Below, piece after piece: positions 17,695-26,061 of a DNA stretch of 34,603 bases (position 1 is its first letter; each line of letters starts with the position of its first letter). Origin of the DNA: Armatimonadota bacterium. GTDB taxonomy: Bacteria > Vulcanimicrobiota > JACPDT01. The notes beneath the pieces are model-generated. The model was not told the origin of the DNA. It made no database searches and saw only the letters and a program-made list of their open reading frames with translations. The DNA is taken from contig JACPDT010000117.1 in the NCBI GenBank assembly GCA_016183865.1, positions 1 to 34,603 of the forward strand, read 5' to 3'. Made by a program: the position numbers and the translations under genes.

Positions 17695-19206
17695 TTACTG
17701 TCTCGCATTCACGATAGCCATGGCCGACACTGCGGCAAGGCTCGCTGCCAGGCGGATTTCCGATTCCTCGAAATATCGGATTTCCCGGGAGCTCAATGAT
17801 ATGGCGCCGATGATCTTTGTCCCTTTCAGAAGCGGAAGAATCAGCAATGCCTTATAGTGGGCGCCTTGAGGCAGATCCGATATCTGCACTCTCGAATCCA
17901 GCGAGATATCAGGGATCGCCAGGGGTCCGCGGCCAAGAACCGCTTCCGACAGCGCGCCTTTTCCAAAAGGAATCGTAAGCGCCTGGACTTGCTCTTTGAA
18001 CACGCTTGTGGAGATCATTCCGACAAAGACCTCCTCCTGTGGGTCGAAAAGAAAGAGAGTGCAGTCCTCCACATTCAGTGTCCGCGCCATCAGACTCACC
18101 ACCAGAGCCAGGATCTCGTCCAGATTTTGTGCCGACATGAGAGCTGTTGAAGAGGAGTACAATATGGATAACTCCTCATATTTGCGCTCCCTTTCCGCGT
18201 GAATCTGAGCCTTGCTGATCGCTGCGGAAGCATGTTGAGACAGGGTCTCAAGGAGCTCGATATCTCTTTCAGTGAACACGCGGGGGAGAATGGTCCCGCA
18301 GGTCAGGACCCCCAGAATCTCCTCGCCTTCTTTCAGCGGAACGCAGGCCAGGGAAGTTATCCTCTCTTTCCCGTCATAATAGGCAAACCTTGGGTCCTGG
18401 GCGAGATCGGGGATAATCTGGCTCTTGCCTTCTTTTGCGACCCATCCTATGATCCCTTCTCCCAACTGCAAGGGGGGCTGTGTTCCGGAGTCGAGGCGTA
18501 TTTTTCCTGCGGAAGCCCTGACGATGAGGGCCTTATCTGCCTGATTCAGGAGTCTCACAGTTGTGATGTCCGCCCGGAGAAGGCGATTGCCCCATTCCGC
18601 GAGAGAAAAGAGCATGTCGTCCAGCACCAGAGAAGAGTTGAGAGTGTGTCCCAACCCGGCCAGGACTTCCAGCTCCTCCGTTTTGCGGGAGATCGCTTCT
18701 CCCAGAAAACCGAGCAAAGAAGCCATCAGAAACAAGAGAAGAAACCTGAAAAGAAGAAGGACCGGATCTGGGAGCGGCGGACCCTGTGGAAGAAAAGAGG
18801 TCCCCAGAAACAGGAGAGCGCCTGATGTTGCCGTCAGGAGGGCGCCCCGGACACCGTACCAAACGGCGCCAACCGCGGTGGGGATGAGAAGCAGGTAAAA
18901 GGTCTCTCTCTGGTCGCGAAAAAAATAGATAAGGGCGCAAAAGTAAACAACATCCACCAGGAGCATCAGCTCCCGGGAGGCAAGAAGACCTCCCGTCCGC
19001 AGCGTTCCCCGCAGAAGATTGAATATGAGCACAAGTGAGGTCAGGAGAAGGATGGATATTCGTGGAAGGGAGGCGCCGTGAAAGGCGGCCCAGAGGAGAA
19101 TCAGAAGAAGAACGATTCCCCTGATCCCGCGCTCCACTGCGAGCTCCTGGGGCGTGAGTCCCTTCCACAGAGGGGTTGGAATGACGCTATTCACGGATGT
19201 CTGCAA
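17695..19206 (-). CDS. Membrane GAF-GAF sensor protein without output domain
   Basis: 503 aa. About six hydrophobic segments between residues 28 and 175 (for example GIVLLLILLWAAF, FRFLLLFLMASLLGFLG) are followed by two GAF domains, about 205-345 (LGEGIIGWVAKEGKSQIIPD, then ACVPLKEGEEILGVL) and about 355-500 (CTLFLFDPQEEVF, then LLILPLLKGTKIIGAISL). No kinase, GGDEF or HD domain follows, so it must pass its signal through a partner. The likely start is TTG at 19206, one base after the stop of the HDOD gene; GTG four codons later is an alternative, and neither has a clear ribosome site. Translational coupling to the HDOD gene is expected. GAF ligands are not predictable here. Confidence 0.85.
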   Translation of the reverse strand: MQTSVNSVIPTPLWKGLTPQELAVERGIRGIVLLLILLWAAFHGASLPRISILLLTSLVLIFNLLRGTLRTGGLLASRELMLLVDVVYFCALIYFFRDQRETFYLLLIPTAVGAVWYGVRGALLTATSGALLFLGTSFLPQGPPLPDPVLLLFRFLLLFLMASLLGFLGEAISRKTEELEVLAGLGHTLNSSLVLDDMLFSLAEWGNRLLRADITTVRLLNQADKALIVRASAGKIRLDSGTQPPLQLGEGIIGWVAKEGKSQIIPDLAQDPRFAYYDGKERITSLACVPLKEGEEILGVLTCGTILPRVFTERDIELLETLSQHASAAISKAQIHAERERKYEELSILYSSSTALMSAQNLDEILALVVSLMARTLNVEDCTLFLFDPQEEVFVGMISTSVFKEQVQALTIPFGKGALSEAVLGRGPLAIPDISLDSRVQISDLPQGAHYKALLILPLLKGTKIIGAISLSSREIRYFEESEIRLAASLAAVSAMAIVNARQ

Positions 19207-19207
19207 G

Positions 19208-20068
19208 TCACGAAATGCCCAGCAGGTTCTTTACTTCTTCGGCGCCTTTCTTGATCTCCGATATGAGCGGCTCGATTCCGGAAACCGAGATGCCGAGGAT
19301 TTCCAGGGCTTCATTCAGGTGGGGTGAGACCACGTAGTCTCCGGCCCAACCGATTCTCCCCTGCTTACAGAGGTTGTTGGCCGCGTAGACATAAGGACTC
19401 AGGTCCTCCCGGCCGCGGCTGAAAGGATCACGATGGTGCAGTTTGATGGCATTCTGCACGATCGCAGGAAATCTCCACTTTCTGGCGGCGAGCTCGCCGA
19501 TCTCCCCGTGATGAGTTCCCAGGACCTTCATTTCAGCCTCAAAGATGGAGATATTTTCCTTCCGGGTTCGCTCCAGGACCAGGGAAAGCTCCATGGGCGC
19601 CAACTGCGCCAGAATCAATTTGCCCATGTCGTGAAGAAGGCCGATGATAAAAGCTTCCTCCGTTCTCGGGACCTTTGTTTCCCTGGCTATCAGACTAGAG
19701 CCTATGGCGGTACCTATGGAGTGAAGCCAGAATTGCTGCCGGTCCAGAAGGTCTTTTTTCCCTTCCTGGCTGAGGAGACTTAGTGCCGACACGCCCAGCA
19801 CCACGCTTCGGAGCAGGTTGAACCCCAGGATGGCCACAGCATGGGTGATGGAACAGATGGGATTCGGAAACCCAAAATAGGGGGAGTTGGCTATTTTCAG
19901 TATCCTTGCCGACAAAGCCTCGTCTTTCGAGATCAGCTCCGCTATGTCCGATGCGGAGGACTTGGTGTCTTCCAGCAATTGTGTAATTTTCAGGACCGCG
20001 TTTGGAAGGGGCGGGAGGTCTCTGATCTTATAAAACAGCGTCGTCTTCAAGATTCCGTGCATCTCCAT
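19208..20068 (-). CDS. HDOD domain signalling protein
   Basis: 286 aa, almost entirely one HDOD domain: LPPLPNAVLKITQLLEDTKS at the N terminus, ILKIANSPYFGFPNPICSIT, AVAILGFNLLRSVVL, then GLLHDMGKLIL and GTHHGEIGELAARKW. HDOD proteins are HD-related regulators of c-di-GMP, chemotaxis or stress circuits in many bacteria and often lack hydrolase activity. Here the HD pair is present (HDMGK). The pairing with the GAF-GAF protein one base downstream suggests a sensor and effector pair (inference). The start is ATG at 20068, or ATG two codons later; GGAAGAAC upstream is a possible ribosome site. Confidence 0.9.
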   Translation of the reverse strand: MEMHGILKTTLFYKIRDLPPLPNAVLKITQLLEDTKSSASDIAELISKDEALSARILKIANSPYFGFPNPICSITHAVAILGFNLLRSVVLGVSALSLLSQEGKKDLLDRQQFWLHSIGTAIGSSLIARETKVPRTEEAFIIGLLHDMGKLILAQLAPMELSLVLERTRKENISIFEAEMKVLGTHHGEIGELAARKWRFPAIVQNAIKLHHRDPFSRGREDLSPYVYAANNLCKQGRIGWAGDYVVSPHLNEALEILGISVSGIEPLISEIKKGAEEVKNLLGIS

Positions 20069-20097
20069 TCAGGTTCTTCCTTAACAGATCCGACTTC

Positions 20098-20382
20098 CTA
20101 CAGAATCTCAACAGAGGATTCAATGATATCAATTTCTCGCTCTCTTTCCAGAAAATCCAGCACCTTTGAGATGACAGAGTTGGCGTGCTCTTTGCTGTTG
20201 GAGACACAGGCGACGCCCAGACTCGCTCTTTGCCAAAGATGATTGTCTCCCACCTCGGCGATGGAAACTTCGAACTTGTTTCTGATTCTGTCTTTGAGCC
20301 CCCGCAGAATATGGCGTTTCCCTTTAAGTGACTGGGGCTCTTCGAGGAGGTGCAAGTCTACTCTGCAAGTCGCGACCACCAT
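20098..20382 (-). CDS. DUF503 family protein (YlxP-like)
   Basis: 94 aa starting at MVVATCRVDLHL (ATG at 20382), with AGAAGG six bases upstream. An earlier in-frame ATG at 20412 would add a basic stretch outside the family pattern. The DUF503 signature is seen: SLKGKRHILRGLKDRIRNKF, then VSIAEVGDNHLWQRASLGVA. Members are small and of uncertain function; B. subtilis YlxP lies beside nusA-infB-rbfA and is thought to have a ribosome-related role. Here it sits between ksgA (rRNA methylation) and the HDOD gene, loosely consistent with a translation link. Confidence 0.9.
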   Translation of the reverse strand: MVVATCRVDLHLLEEPQSLKGKRHILRGLKDRIRNKFEVSIAEVGDNHLWQRASLGVACVSNSKEHANSVISKVLDFLEREREIDIIESSVEIL

Positions 20383-20406
20383 GTTTCGCCTTCTGATTTT
20401 TGATTT

Positions 20407-20496
20407 CACCACAGAGGCACAGAGTTCACGGAGAAAACCTGAGTATCCCGCGTTCCGGAACTGCTTCGTTATTTTTTTCTATTCCTCTCTGCGGTG
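20407..20496. repeat. 'cacagag' repeat with imperfect inverted ends
   Basis: Starts CACCACAGAGGCACAGAG (20407-20424) and ends CCTCTCTGCGGTG (20484-20496). The ends pair as CACCRCAGAG with small mismatches. It fills most of the 144-bp gap between ksgA and the DUF503 gene. A half-copy is at 22433-22458. The motif belongs to a common intergenic repeat type in many environmental bacterial genomes (recall). Confidence 0.6.
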
Positions 20497-20526
20497 CACC
20501 TTAATTTGGTCTTCGATTAGGAGTTC

Positions 20527-21402
20527 TTATCTGCCGGGGCAGATTCCTTTTGAGAGGGAGATCTGTAATTCCCGAAACTCGGAAATACTTAGAGTTTCCC
20601 CCCTCCTGTTGCCGTCTATCTCCGCTTCGAGAAATGCAGCCTCAAGGACTTCCCGGGACAGGCCGAGAGAGCCCAGCAAGGCGTTACGAAGGGTTTTTCT
20701 CCGGTTGCCAAAGGCGCCGTGAACGAGACGGAAGAAATCCGCCTCATCCTTTTCCGGATAGAGAGGGGTCGGCCTCAGACGTATGCCAACCAGAGCGGAA
20801 TTCACTTCAGGCACCGGATGGAATGCCGTTCTCGGAATCGCGAGCAACAGGTCTGCTTCGGCAAAATACCTGCAGGCCAGAGTCAAAACTCCGTAAGCCT
20901 TGGAACCTGGCGTCGCGACAAGGCGTTGGGCCACCTCCAACTGCATGGTGAGGAACAGCTCGGAGATCAGTCCCCTCGCGCCCAGCAGCTTTTGCAGAAT
21001 AGGGGAGGTCTGATGATACGGAATATTGGCTACGACTTTCCAGGGCGCCTCTCTTTGCGGCAGGACTTCTTCCAGGTTCAGTTTCAGGATATCCCCTTCC
21101 AGGATGTGGGCAATGGGAGAGGACCGGAAGGTTTCCCGCAGATAGCCCACAAGAACAGGGTCTATCTCGACGCCGATCAGTGAGCCGACCTTGAGAGCGA
21201 TGGCTTCGGTGAGCACACCAAGGCCGGGTCCGATTTCGAGGACGAAATCTTCTTTCCGAAGTCGGGCGAAGCTGACAATCTGATCCAGGACTCTTTCACT
21301 GATGAGAAAGTGCTGCCCTTTTTTTCTTCCTCCGCGAATATTCAGCGCCCGGCATAAATATCGTGTCTTTTCCAGGAGGGAGGGAATCTCGGGGTGCGAC
21401 AT
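20527..21402 (-). CDS. ksgA: 16S rRNA dimethyladenosine transferase
   Basis: Dimethylates two adjacent adenines in the 3' hairpin of 16S rRNA using S-adenosylmethionine. 291 aa from ATG at 21402, which overlaps the upstream ABC gene stop (TGATG); a TTG one codon earlier is also possible. Motifs: KKGQHFL, the SAM-binding EIGPGLGVLTE, GVEID, EGDIL, and the catalytic motif IV NIPYHQTSPI in place of the usual NLPYNISTPI. PEVNSALVGIRL and FGNRRKTLRNAL are typical of the C-terminal part. AGAGG precedes the start. Co-translation with the ABC ATPase is probable. Confidence 0.95.
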   Translation of the reverse strand: MSHPEIPSLLEKTRYLCRALNIRGGRKKGQHFLISERVLDQIVSFARLRKEDFVLEIGPGLGVLTEAIALKVGSLIGVEIDPVLVGYLRETFRSSPIAHILEGDILKLNLEEVLPQREAPWKVVANIPYHQTSPILQKLLGARGLISELFLTMQLEVAQRLVATPGSKAYGVLTLACRYFAEADLLLAIPRTAFHPVPEVNSALVGIRLRPTPLYPEKDEADFFRLVHGAFGNRRKTLRNALLGSLGLSREVLEAAFLEAEIDGNRRGETLSISEFRELQISLSKGICPGR

Positions 21403-22412
21403 CAATCCTCTTTGAGACTTCTTCCCACGAGCTTGATGAAGACGTCTTCCAGGTCAGGCTCTGTCTTCTGAACCCTGAGGATCTCGGAGCCATTGTGGAT
21501 CAGGTGGGCAAAGATTCCTGACATGGGCGCCTCATCGGTGAGATGAAACTTGAGATGGGATATGTCGGGATCCGCCCCTGCCGAGGAGATGAGCTGAGTC
21601 ACCCCTGAAAGCTTCTCAAGCTCGCGCCATCCGTTGGAAGACATCCTCACATCCAGCTCAACCGTGATCTCGCGACTCACAAGGGCCCTTAGATTCAGGG
21701 GCGAATCACAGGCCATAATGCGGCCGTCATTGATAATGGCCACTCTTGAGCACAACTCCTCGGCTTCTCGCATGTCATGGGTCGTAAGGAGGATGGTTTT
21801 GTTTGCATTTTCCGAAACCCATCGCTTCATGTACTTTCTGATATCTCTGGATGACTCCACATCCAGGCCAAGGGTCGGCTCATCCAGAAACAAAAGCTCC
21901 GGATCGTTCGTAAAACCTCTCGCAAAATTCATTTTCTGTCGCATTCCAGTAGACAGCTTGTGGACCTTGAGATGAGCGTGGCGGGCAAGTCCCACCACGC
22001 CCAGCATGCGATCTATTCGTTCCTTTGCGACCGGATTGGAAACCCCATAGAATTGCGAGAAAAGCCATAGATTCTCCCTGACCGTAAGGAGTCCATATCC
22101 GGAGTGTTCCCCTCCGGATACCATGTTGATGAGGCGTCTGATTCGGGCTTCGTCCCGAGTGACGTCCAGGCCGTGGACAAAGGCCTTTCCCGTTGTCGGG
22201 AGGAGCAGATTACACAGAATCTTGATCAAAGTGGTTTTCCCCGCTCCATTCGGCCCCAGGAGACCGAAGAGCTCTCCCTTTTGGACTTCCAGGCTTACAT
22301 CGGAGAGGGCGGTCACATTCTGTTCGGGAGAGCCCTTTTTTGCGCCTTTTCGAGTGCCCGTGAAGACACGGGACAGATGTTGCGTTTCAATGGCCGGCGC
22401 CAGGAGATTCAT
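21402..22412 (-). CDS. ABC transporter ATP-binding protein (ABC-2/DrrA-like), no permease adjacent
   Basis: 336 aa from ATG at 22412 (GGAAGG five bases upstream); a GTG one codon earlier is possible. Walker A GLLGPNGAGKTTL, Walker B ELLFLDEPTLGLD, switch His in LLTTHDMREAEE, and signature LSTGMRQK, where the second Gly of LSGGQ is replaced in a way seen in ABC-2-type ATPases. ENLWLFSQFYGV also fits that family. An insertion of about 12 basic residues (TGTRKGAKKG) lies before the first strand. C-terminal residues 230-336 form an accessory domain. No membrane partner is encoded nearby, so the substrate is unknown; the permease may lie elsewhere. Confidence 0.9.
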   Translation of the reverse strand: MNLLAPAIETQHLSRVFTGTRKGAKKGSPEQNVTALSDVSLEVQKGELFGLLGPNGAGKTTLIKILCNLLLPTTGKAFVHGLDVTRDEARIRRLINMVSGGEHSGYGLLTVRENLWLFSQFYGVSNPVAKERIDRMLGVVGLARHAHLKVHKLSTGMRQKMNFARGFTNDPELLFLDEPTLGLDVESSRDIRKYMKRWVSENANKTILLTTHDMREAEELCSRVAIINDGRIMACDSPLNLRALVSREITVELDVRMSSNGWRELEKLSGVTQLISSAGADPDISHLKFHLTDEAPMSGIFAHLIHNGSEILRVQKTEPDLEDVFIKLVGRSLKED

Positions 22413-22432
22413 CACTGCCTTCCGCTATACTC

Positions 22433-22458
22433 AACCACAGAGACACAGAGGTCACGGG
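22433..22458. repeat. 'cacagag' repeat, half copy
   Basis: AACCACAGAGACACAGAGG followed by TCACGG matches the left part of the element at 20407. It lies in the 58-bp gap between the secreted protein gene and the ABC ATPase gene. No right arm is seen. Confidence 0.6.
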
Positions 22459-22470
22459 GAGGAGAGAGAG

Positions 22471-23148
22471 TCATTTTGCCACCATAGCGTCGTCCCATTG
22501 GAACAGGTCGGGGAATTCTCTGAAATTGAAAAGTTTTCTGAAATCCACGATGACCCCGACATTGGAATTCACCAGAGCAAACTCGGCAAAACCGTATCGG
22601 TAGGGATGACTTCCAATCGGCGCCCCCTGAATGGAGGTTTGTCCTCCGACCCTTTGGCTGAAGGAAGTAGTTCCTGCAGGACTCGTGACCGTGTAATCGC
22701 CCAGGTCTTTCCTGTAGGTCACGGTTCCCTTTTTCCCTGTAATGACAAGTGCATTGAGATCGGTTCTATAGGCGATCGAGTCATCGGGATACTGGACCAT
22801 GAAAGCATTCTGTCTGGCCGAAAAGGAGTAGCTCTTTCCTTTGAAGCTGACCGATACTGTACCCAAAGAATTTTTCACCGTTATGTTCCCTTCCGGGGAC
22901 GTGATCTGACACTCTCCGCCCATCCCGCTTGATATGCTCACATTTCCGGCAGGGGATGAGATGGCATATCTGCTCCCAGGGGATGCAGTCACTTGTGCAT
23001 TCGTCATGCGTTCAGGCATGTAGTACGCTGCTCCCCAGGGGAAAGAGATAAGAGTTGTCTTTCTTTGGCCCAAAATGTAATAATCCCCTGCAAATACGGC
23101 AAGTGAGGCCATCCACAGAAAAAGAACAAAACAAACAAAGCGGTGCAT
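22471..23148 (-). CDS. Secreted beta-rich protein, unknown function
   Basis: 225 aa from ATG at 23148. The open frame extends 52 codons upstream, but residue 1 here begins a clear signal peptide (MHRFVCFVLFLWMASLAVFAG). The mature part is short alternating strands with a recurring SPxGN(V/I)(S/T) unit (SSPAGNVSISS, TSPEGNITVKN, TSPAGTTSFSQ), suggesting a small beta-solenoid-like fold. The C terminus is aromatic and Phe-rich (VDFRKLFNFREFPDLF). I do not recognise a family. It leads the minus-strand series toward the ABC ATPase, with 58 bp between stop and start. An envelope role is inference. Confidence 0.75.
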   Translation of the reverse strand: MHRFVCFVLFLWMASLAVFAGDYYILGQRKTTLISFPWGAAYYMPERMTNAQVTASPGSRYAISSPAGNVSISSGMGGECQITSPEGNITVKNSLGTVSVSFKGKSYSFSARQNAFMVQYPDDSIAYRTDLNALVITGKKGTVTYRKDLGDYTVTSPAGTTSFSQRVGGQTSIQGAPIGSHPYRYGFAEFALVNSNVGVIVDFRKLFNFREFPDLFQWDDAMVAK

Positions 23149-23400
23149 TGCGACACCATCCTTTCGCAGCCGTCCAATAACCTCTCTAAAATTTCTTTCG
23201 GTTTTCTCGTCCCTTACTCCTTTACTGACGCTATAAGACCACCACCTGTCTTCCGAGAGATTGTTCCTCCCCCCCGGTGGGGGAAGTGACAAAGGAAGCG
23301 ACATACATGGAGGGGGTAGTTGGGTGCAGGTGGCTGTCTATTTTTCAGGGCAGGACTTTTGCGGTAAAAGATGGAAAAAGGCGCTTGAAGGAGGGGTCTG
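23149..23400. other. Divergent intergenic region with GC-rich hairpin
   Basis: Holds the 5' flanks of the minus-strand secreted-protein gene and the plus-strand regulator-mla series. A short palindrome CCCCC-CCGGT-GGGGG lies at about 23269-23283, echoing the C-rich/G-rich hairpins at 15783 and 27142. AAGGAGGGG at about 23387-23395 is the ribosome site of the next gene. I could not define promoter hexamers. Confidence 0.4.
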
Positions 23401-24495
23401 GTGAGCCGAGCCGAGGTGGTATCAGAAAACCAGGGATCCCAGGACAGAGAGCGGAACAGGCAGTTTCTGGCTGTCCTTGAGCGGCTGAAACAGGGGGGGA
23501 TGCTTGCCCCTCAGATTTTTGTCGAAGGTGAGGAGGGACTTCATCCCGCAGCCGCGCCGGAGCTTCTCCTCCTAGCCTGTGAACGCCCCGATGTCTCCGG
23601 CGATGCCCTTCCCATTCACCTTTCCTCCGTGTCGGATCTGAGCCTGCTGAAGGCAAGGGATTACATGCGTGAAACCGGCGGCCCCGGAACTTTTTCCGAT
23701 GAGGATTGTTTCAAAGCTCTGGAAAATCTGAAAGCCGTTGCCTGGGGCGGGGATGGATGGCTTCCGACTCTTGGGGGATTGCTTCTTTTTGGGAAAAGCC
23801 CCCAGCAGTATGTGCCTTCCGCCCGGGTTTCCGTAACCCGGTACAAGGGTGGTCATATCGGAAGACCCGTTGCGGACAAGTGGCTTGTTCAAGGGACCCT
23901 TTTCGAGATCATTGAAGAGGTCGCATATCTGGTCTCCCAGATCAAGGGGTATCCCCTGGGCTCGTTACGAAGTTTTGTGGCGGCAATAGTAGGATACAGG
24001 AACTACCTCCTTGCCGCCGATTTCGTCAGGGTCAGGATTTTCGATGATCGCGTGGAGTGGGAGTGCCCAGGGACGCTCTTCGCCCTTGAGGAGGAATGGT
24101 GGGACTGGATGGCCGGGCAGTGTCACGTTGTGTTGAGTGCGATGGCCGGCAGGTCTCTTGTGGAGAAGTCGCCTGCCTTTTCAAGAGATCGCGTTGTCCA
24201 GCGTCTCCCCGGGTGTCGGTGGTGGGCCGATGAGGGAAGGCTTTGCCAGATCCTGCAGGATCCGAACAGGGAGAACAAACCGGAACAGGCTTCCGAAGAG
24301 ATGCAAAGCCTGAACTACCGACAGGTTCAGGCTCTGGAGACCTGGAGGGAGAAGAAATACGTGACCAGCAAGGAATACGCCGAATTCAACGCCGTTTCCA
24401 TAGATACGGCGTCTCGGGATCTGCAGGATCTGGAGAGCAAGGGATTTCTGCGCAGTGTCGGAAAGCGCAAAGGGAAAGGATATTTTTACCTTTGA
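23401..24495 (+). CDS. Divergent HATPase (RecG-like/Schlafen-associated) regulator with C-terminal wHTH
   Basis: 364 aa from GTG at 23401 with AAGGAGGGG upstream. The middle matches the divergent-ATPase family usually annotated 'ATP-binding protein' or 'RecG-like': TLGGLLLFGKSPQQYVPSAR, then VSVTRYKG, and VRIFDDRVEWECPG. The last 60 residues are a winged helix (YVTSKEYAEFNAVSIDTASR, DLESKGFLRSV). Two oddities: no AlbA_2/Schlafen domain is evident at the N terminus, and the usual REALVNAIVHRDY is RSFVAAIVGYRNY, losing the metal-ligand Asn and the His. ATP binding is therefore doubtful. Its stop overlaps the mlaE start (TGATG), so it is probably co-transcribed with mla and may regulate it (inference). 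Confidence 0.75.
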   Translation: MSRAEVVSENQGSQDRERNRQFLAVLERLKQGGMLAPQIFVEGEEGLHPAAAPELLLLACERPDVSGDALPIHLSSVSDLSLLKARDYMRETGGPGTFSDEDCFKALENLKAVAWGGDGWLPTLGGLLLFGKSPQQYVPSARVSVTRYKGGHIGRPVADKWLVQGTLFEIIEEVAYLVSQIKGYPLGSLRSFVAAIVGYRNYLLAADFVRVRIFDDRVEWECPGTLFALEEEWWDWMAGQCHVVLSAMAGRSLVEKSPAFSRDRVVQRLPGCRWWADEGRLCQILQDPNRENKPEQASEEMQSLNYRQVQALETWREKKYVTSKEYAEFNAVSIDTASRDLQDLESKGFLRSVGKRKGKGYFYL

Positions 24496-25271
24496 TGGAG
24501 CAGGTCCTTTCACACCTTGGTCATCGCACCATCGCGTTCCTGGAGCATGTCGGCAGAATGATTCGTCTGACCAGGGATACTTGTTATTATCTGGGCAAAG
24601 GCGCCGTCAACTATCGTCTTACCGTGGATCAGATGGCTCAGTTGGGTGTGAACTCCCTTTTCATCGTCTTCATCACGGTGGCCTTTGCCGGAATGGTGCT
24701 TTCCCTCGAGTTGGCGCACATCGCGATTCGATACGGGGTCGGAAAAATGGTCGGAGGGGGGGTAGCCATAGCCATGGCCAGGGAGTTTGCTCCCATGTTG
24801 CCCGCTATTGTAGTGGCGGGAAGGGTGGGCTCCGCGATTACCGCCGAGATCGGCTCCATGAAGGTGACCGAGCAGATTGACGCCCTGGAGGCCCTCGCGA
24901 CCAGCCCTGTTCGGTATCTTGTGGTGCCCAGGTTCTTAGCCTGCGCCGTCATGATTCCCATCCTTACCCTTTTCGCCAATTTCTCGGGGAACTGGGGGGG
25001 GTATTTGATCGCGACGTCCTATGCCCAGATCACACCTTCGGCCTATATGGATTCGATCCACAGGATGGCAGTCATGGAAGATCTGACGGCAGGGCTGATA
25101 AAGGCCCTTGTCTTCGCGATCCTGATTTCCCTTGTAAGCTGCCACCAGGGGATGATCACTGAGGGCGGCGCGGCCGGTGTAGGCAAATCCACGACTACGT
25201 CTGTCGTGGTTTCCATTATTCTAATTTTCGCTACGAACTATTTCTTATCTTATTTTTTGTTCAAATCGTGA
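24495..25271 (+). CDS. mlaE: MlaE-type phospholipid ABC transporter permease
   Basis: 258 aa from ATG at 24495, overlapping the preceding stop; longer in-frame upstream starts read through that gene. Hydrophobic segments and signature stretches fit MlaE: FAGMVLSLELAHIAIRYG, REFAPMLPAIVVAGRVGSAI, AEIGSMKVTEQIDALEAL, then PRFLACAVMIPIL and VGKSTTTSVVVSIILI. In the Mla/MCE systems this is the inner-membrane permease, paired with MlaF and MlaD, that moves phospholipids between inner and outer membranes. No mlaB or mlaC is adjacent. The intermembrane step may instead be carried by the long MlaD encoded two genes downstream. Confidence 0.95.
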   Translation: MEQVLSHLGHRTIAFLEHVGRMIRLTRDTCYYLGKGAVNYRLTVDQMAQLGVNSLFIVFITVAFAGMVLSLELAHIAIRYGVGKMVGGGVAIAMAREFAPMLPAIVVAGRVGSAITAEIGSMKVTEQIDALEALATSPVRYLVVPRFLACAVMIPILTLFANFSGNWGGYLIATSYAQITPSAYMDSIHRMAVMEDLTAGLIKALVFAILISLVSCHQGMITEGGAAGVGKSTTTSVVVSIILIFATNYFLSYFLFKS

Positions 25272-25293
25272 CAATAGTGAGGCATTACCGACT

Positions 25294-26037
25294 GTGATTC
25301 GGTTTGAAAGCATCTCAGTGACTCTCGGAGGGCGGGAGATTCTGCGGGACATTGACCTGGAGATCCAGCGAGGTGAAACCGTGGCGGTTATCGGACTCTC
25401 AGGGGCGGGGAAGAGCACCTTGCTGAAACTGGTGGTGGGCCTGCTCAGACCCACGAAAGGGAAGGTTTGGGTCAATGGCACGGAAATGTCGGGACTCTCG
25501 GGGAAAGCCCTGTACGATGTTCGAAAGAAGATCGGACTGGTCTTTCAGGAAGGCGCTTTGTTCGATTCTCTCACAGTCGGGGAGAATGTCGCCTTCGGAT
25601 TGCGCCAGCACTTCAAGCTGGCTGAATCGGAGATCTGGAAGAGAGTGGAGGAAACCCTGGAGGTGGTCGGCCTGGCAGGAACGGAGGCTCTTTTTCCCAG
25701 CCAGTTGTCAGGGGGCATGAGAAAGAGGATTTCTCTGGCCCGAGCCCTTGCATACAGGCCCGAGATCCTCCTTTTCGATGAGCCCACGACCGGGCTGGAT
25801 CCTATTATGACGAATATCATCAATTCACTGATTCTTCAGTTGAAGAGGGATATTGTCGCAACTTCGATCATTGTCACCCATGACATGCATTCCGCCTTCG
25901 CGGTTTCAGATCGGGTGGCCATGCTTTTCGACAAGCGGTTCATGGCGGTCGGGACTCCCGCCGATGTACAGCAGTCCGTAAATCCCTATGTGAGACAGTT
26001 CATTGAGGGAAGCGCCGAAGGGCCCATACAAGTGTGA
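25294..26037 (+). CDS. mlaF: MlaF-type phospholipid ABC transporter ATPase
   Basis: 247 aa from GTG at 25294, 22 bp after mlaE. Walker A GLSGAGKST, Q-loop followed by the Mla-typical EGALFDSLTVGENVAF, signature QLSGGMRKRISLARAL, Walker B ILLFDEPTTGLDP and switch VTHDMHSAF. It ends with about 25 residues past the fold, where E. coli MlaF has its MlaB-contacting tail; no MlaB partner is encoded here. It powers the MlaE permease on the cytoplasmic face. Confidence 0.95.
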   Translation: MIRFESISVTLGGREILRDIDLEIQRGETVAVIGLSGAGKSTLLKLVVGLLRPTKGKVWVNGTEMSGLSGKALYDVRKKIGLVFQEGALFDSLTVGENVAFGLRQHFKLAESEIWKRVEETLEVVGLAGTEALFPSQLSGGMRKRISLARALAYRPEILLFDEPTTGLDPIMTNIINSLILQLKRDIVATSIIVTHDMHSAFAVSDRVAMLFDKRFMAVGTPADVQQSVNPYVRQFIEGSAEGPIQV

Positions 26038-26061
26038 AGTTTTTGATGATGGAGGGTAGCC

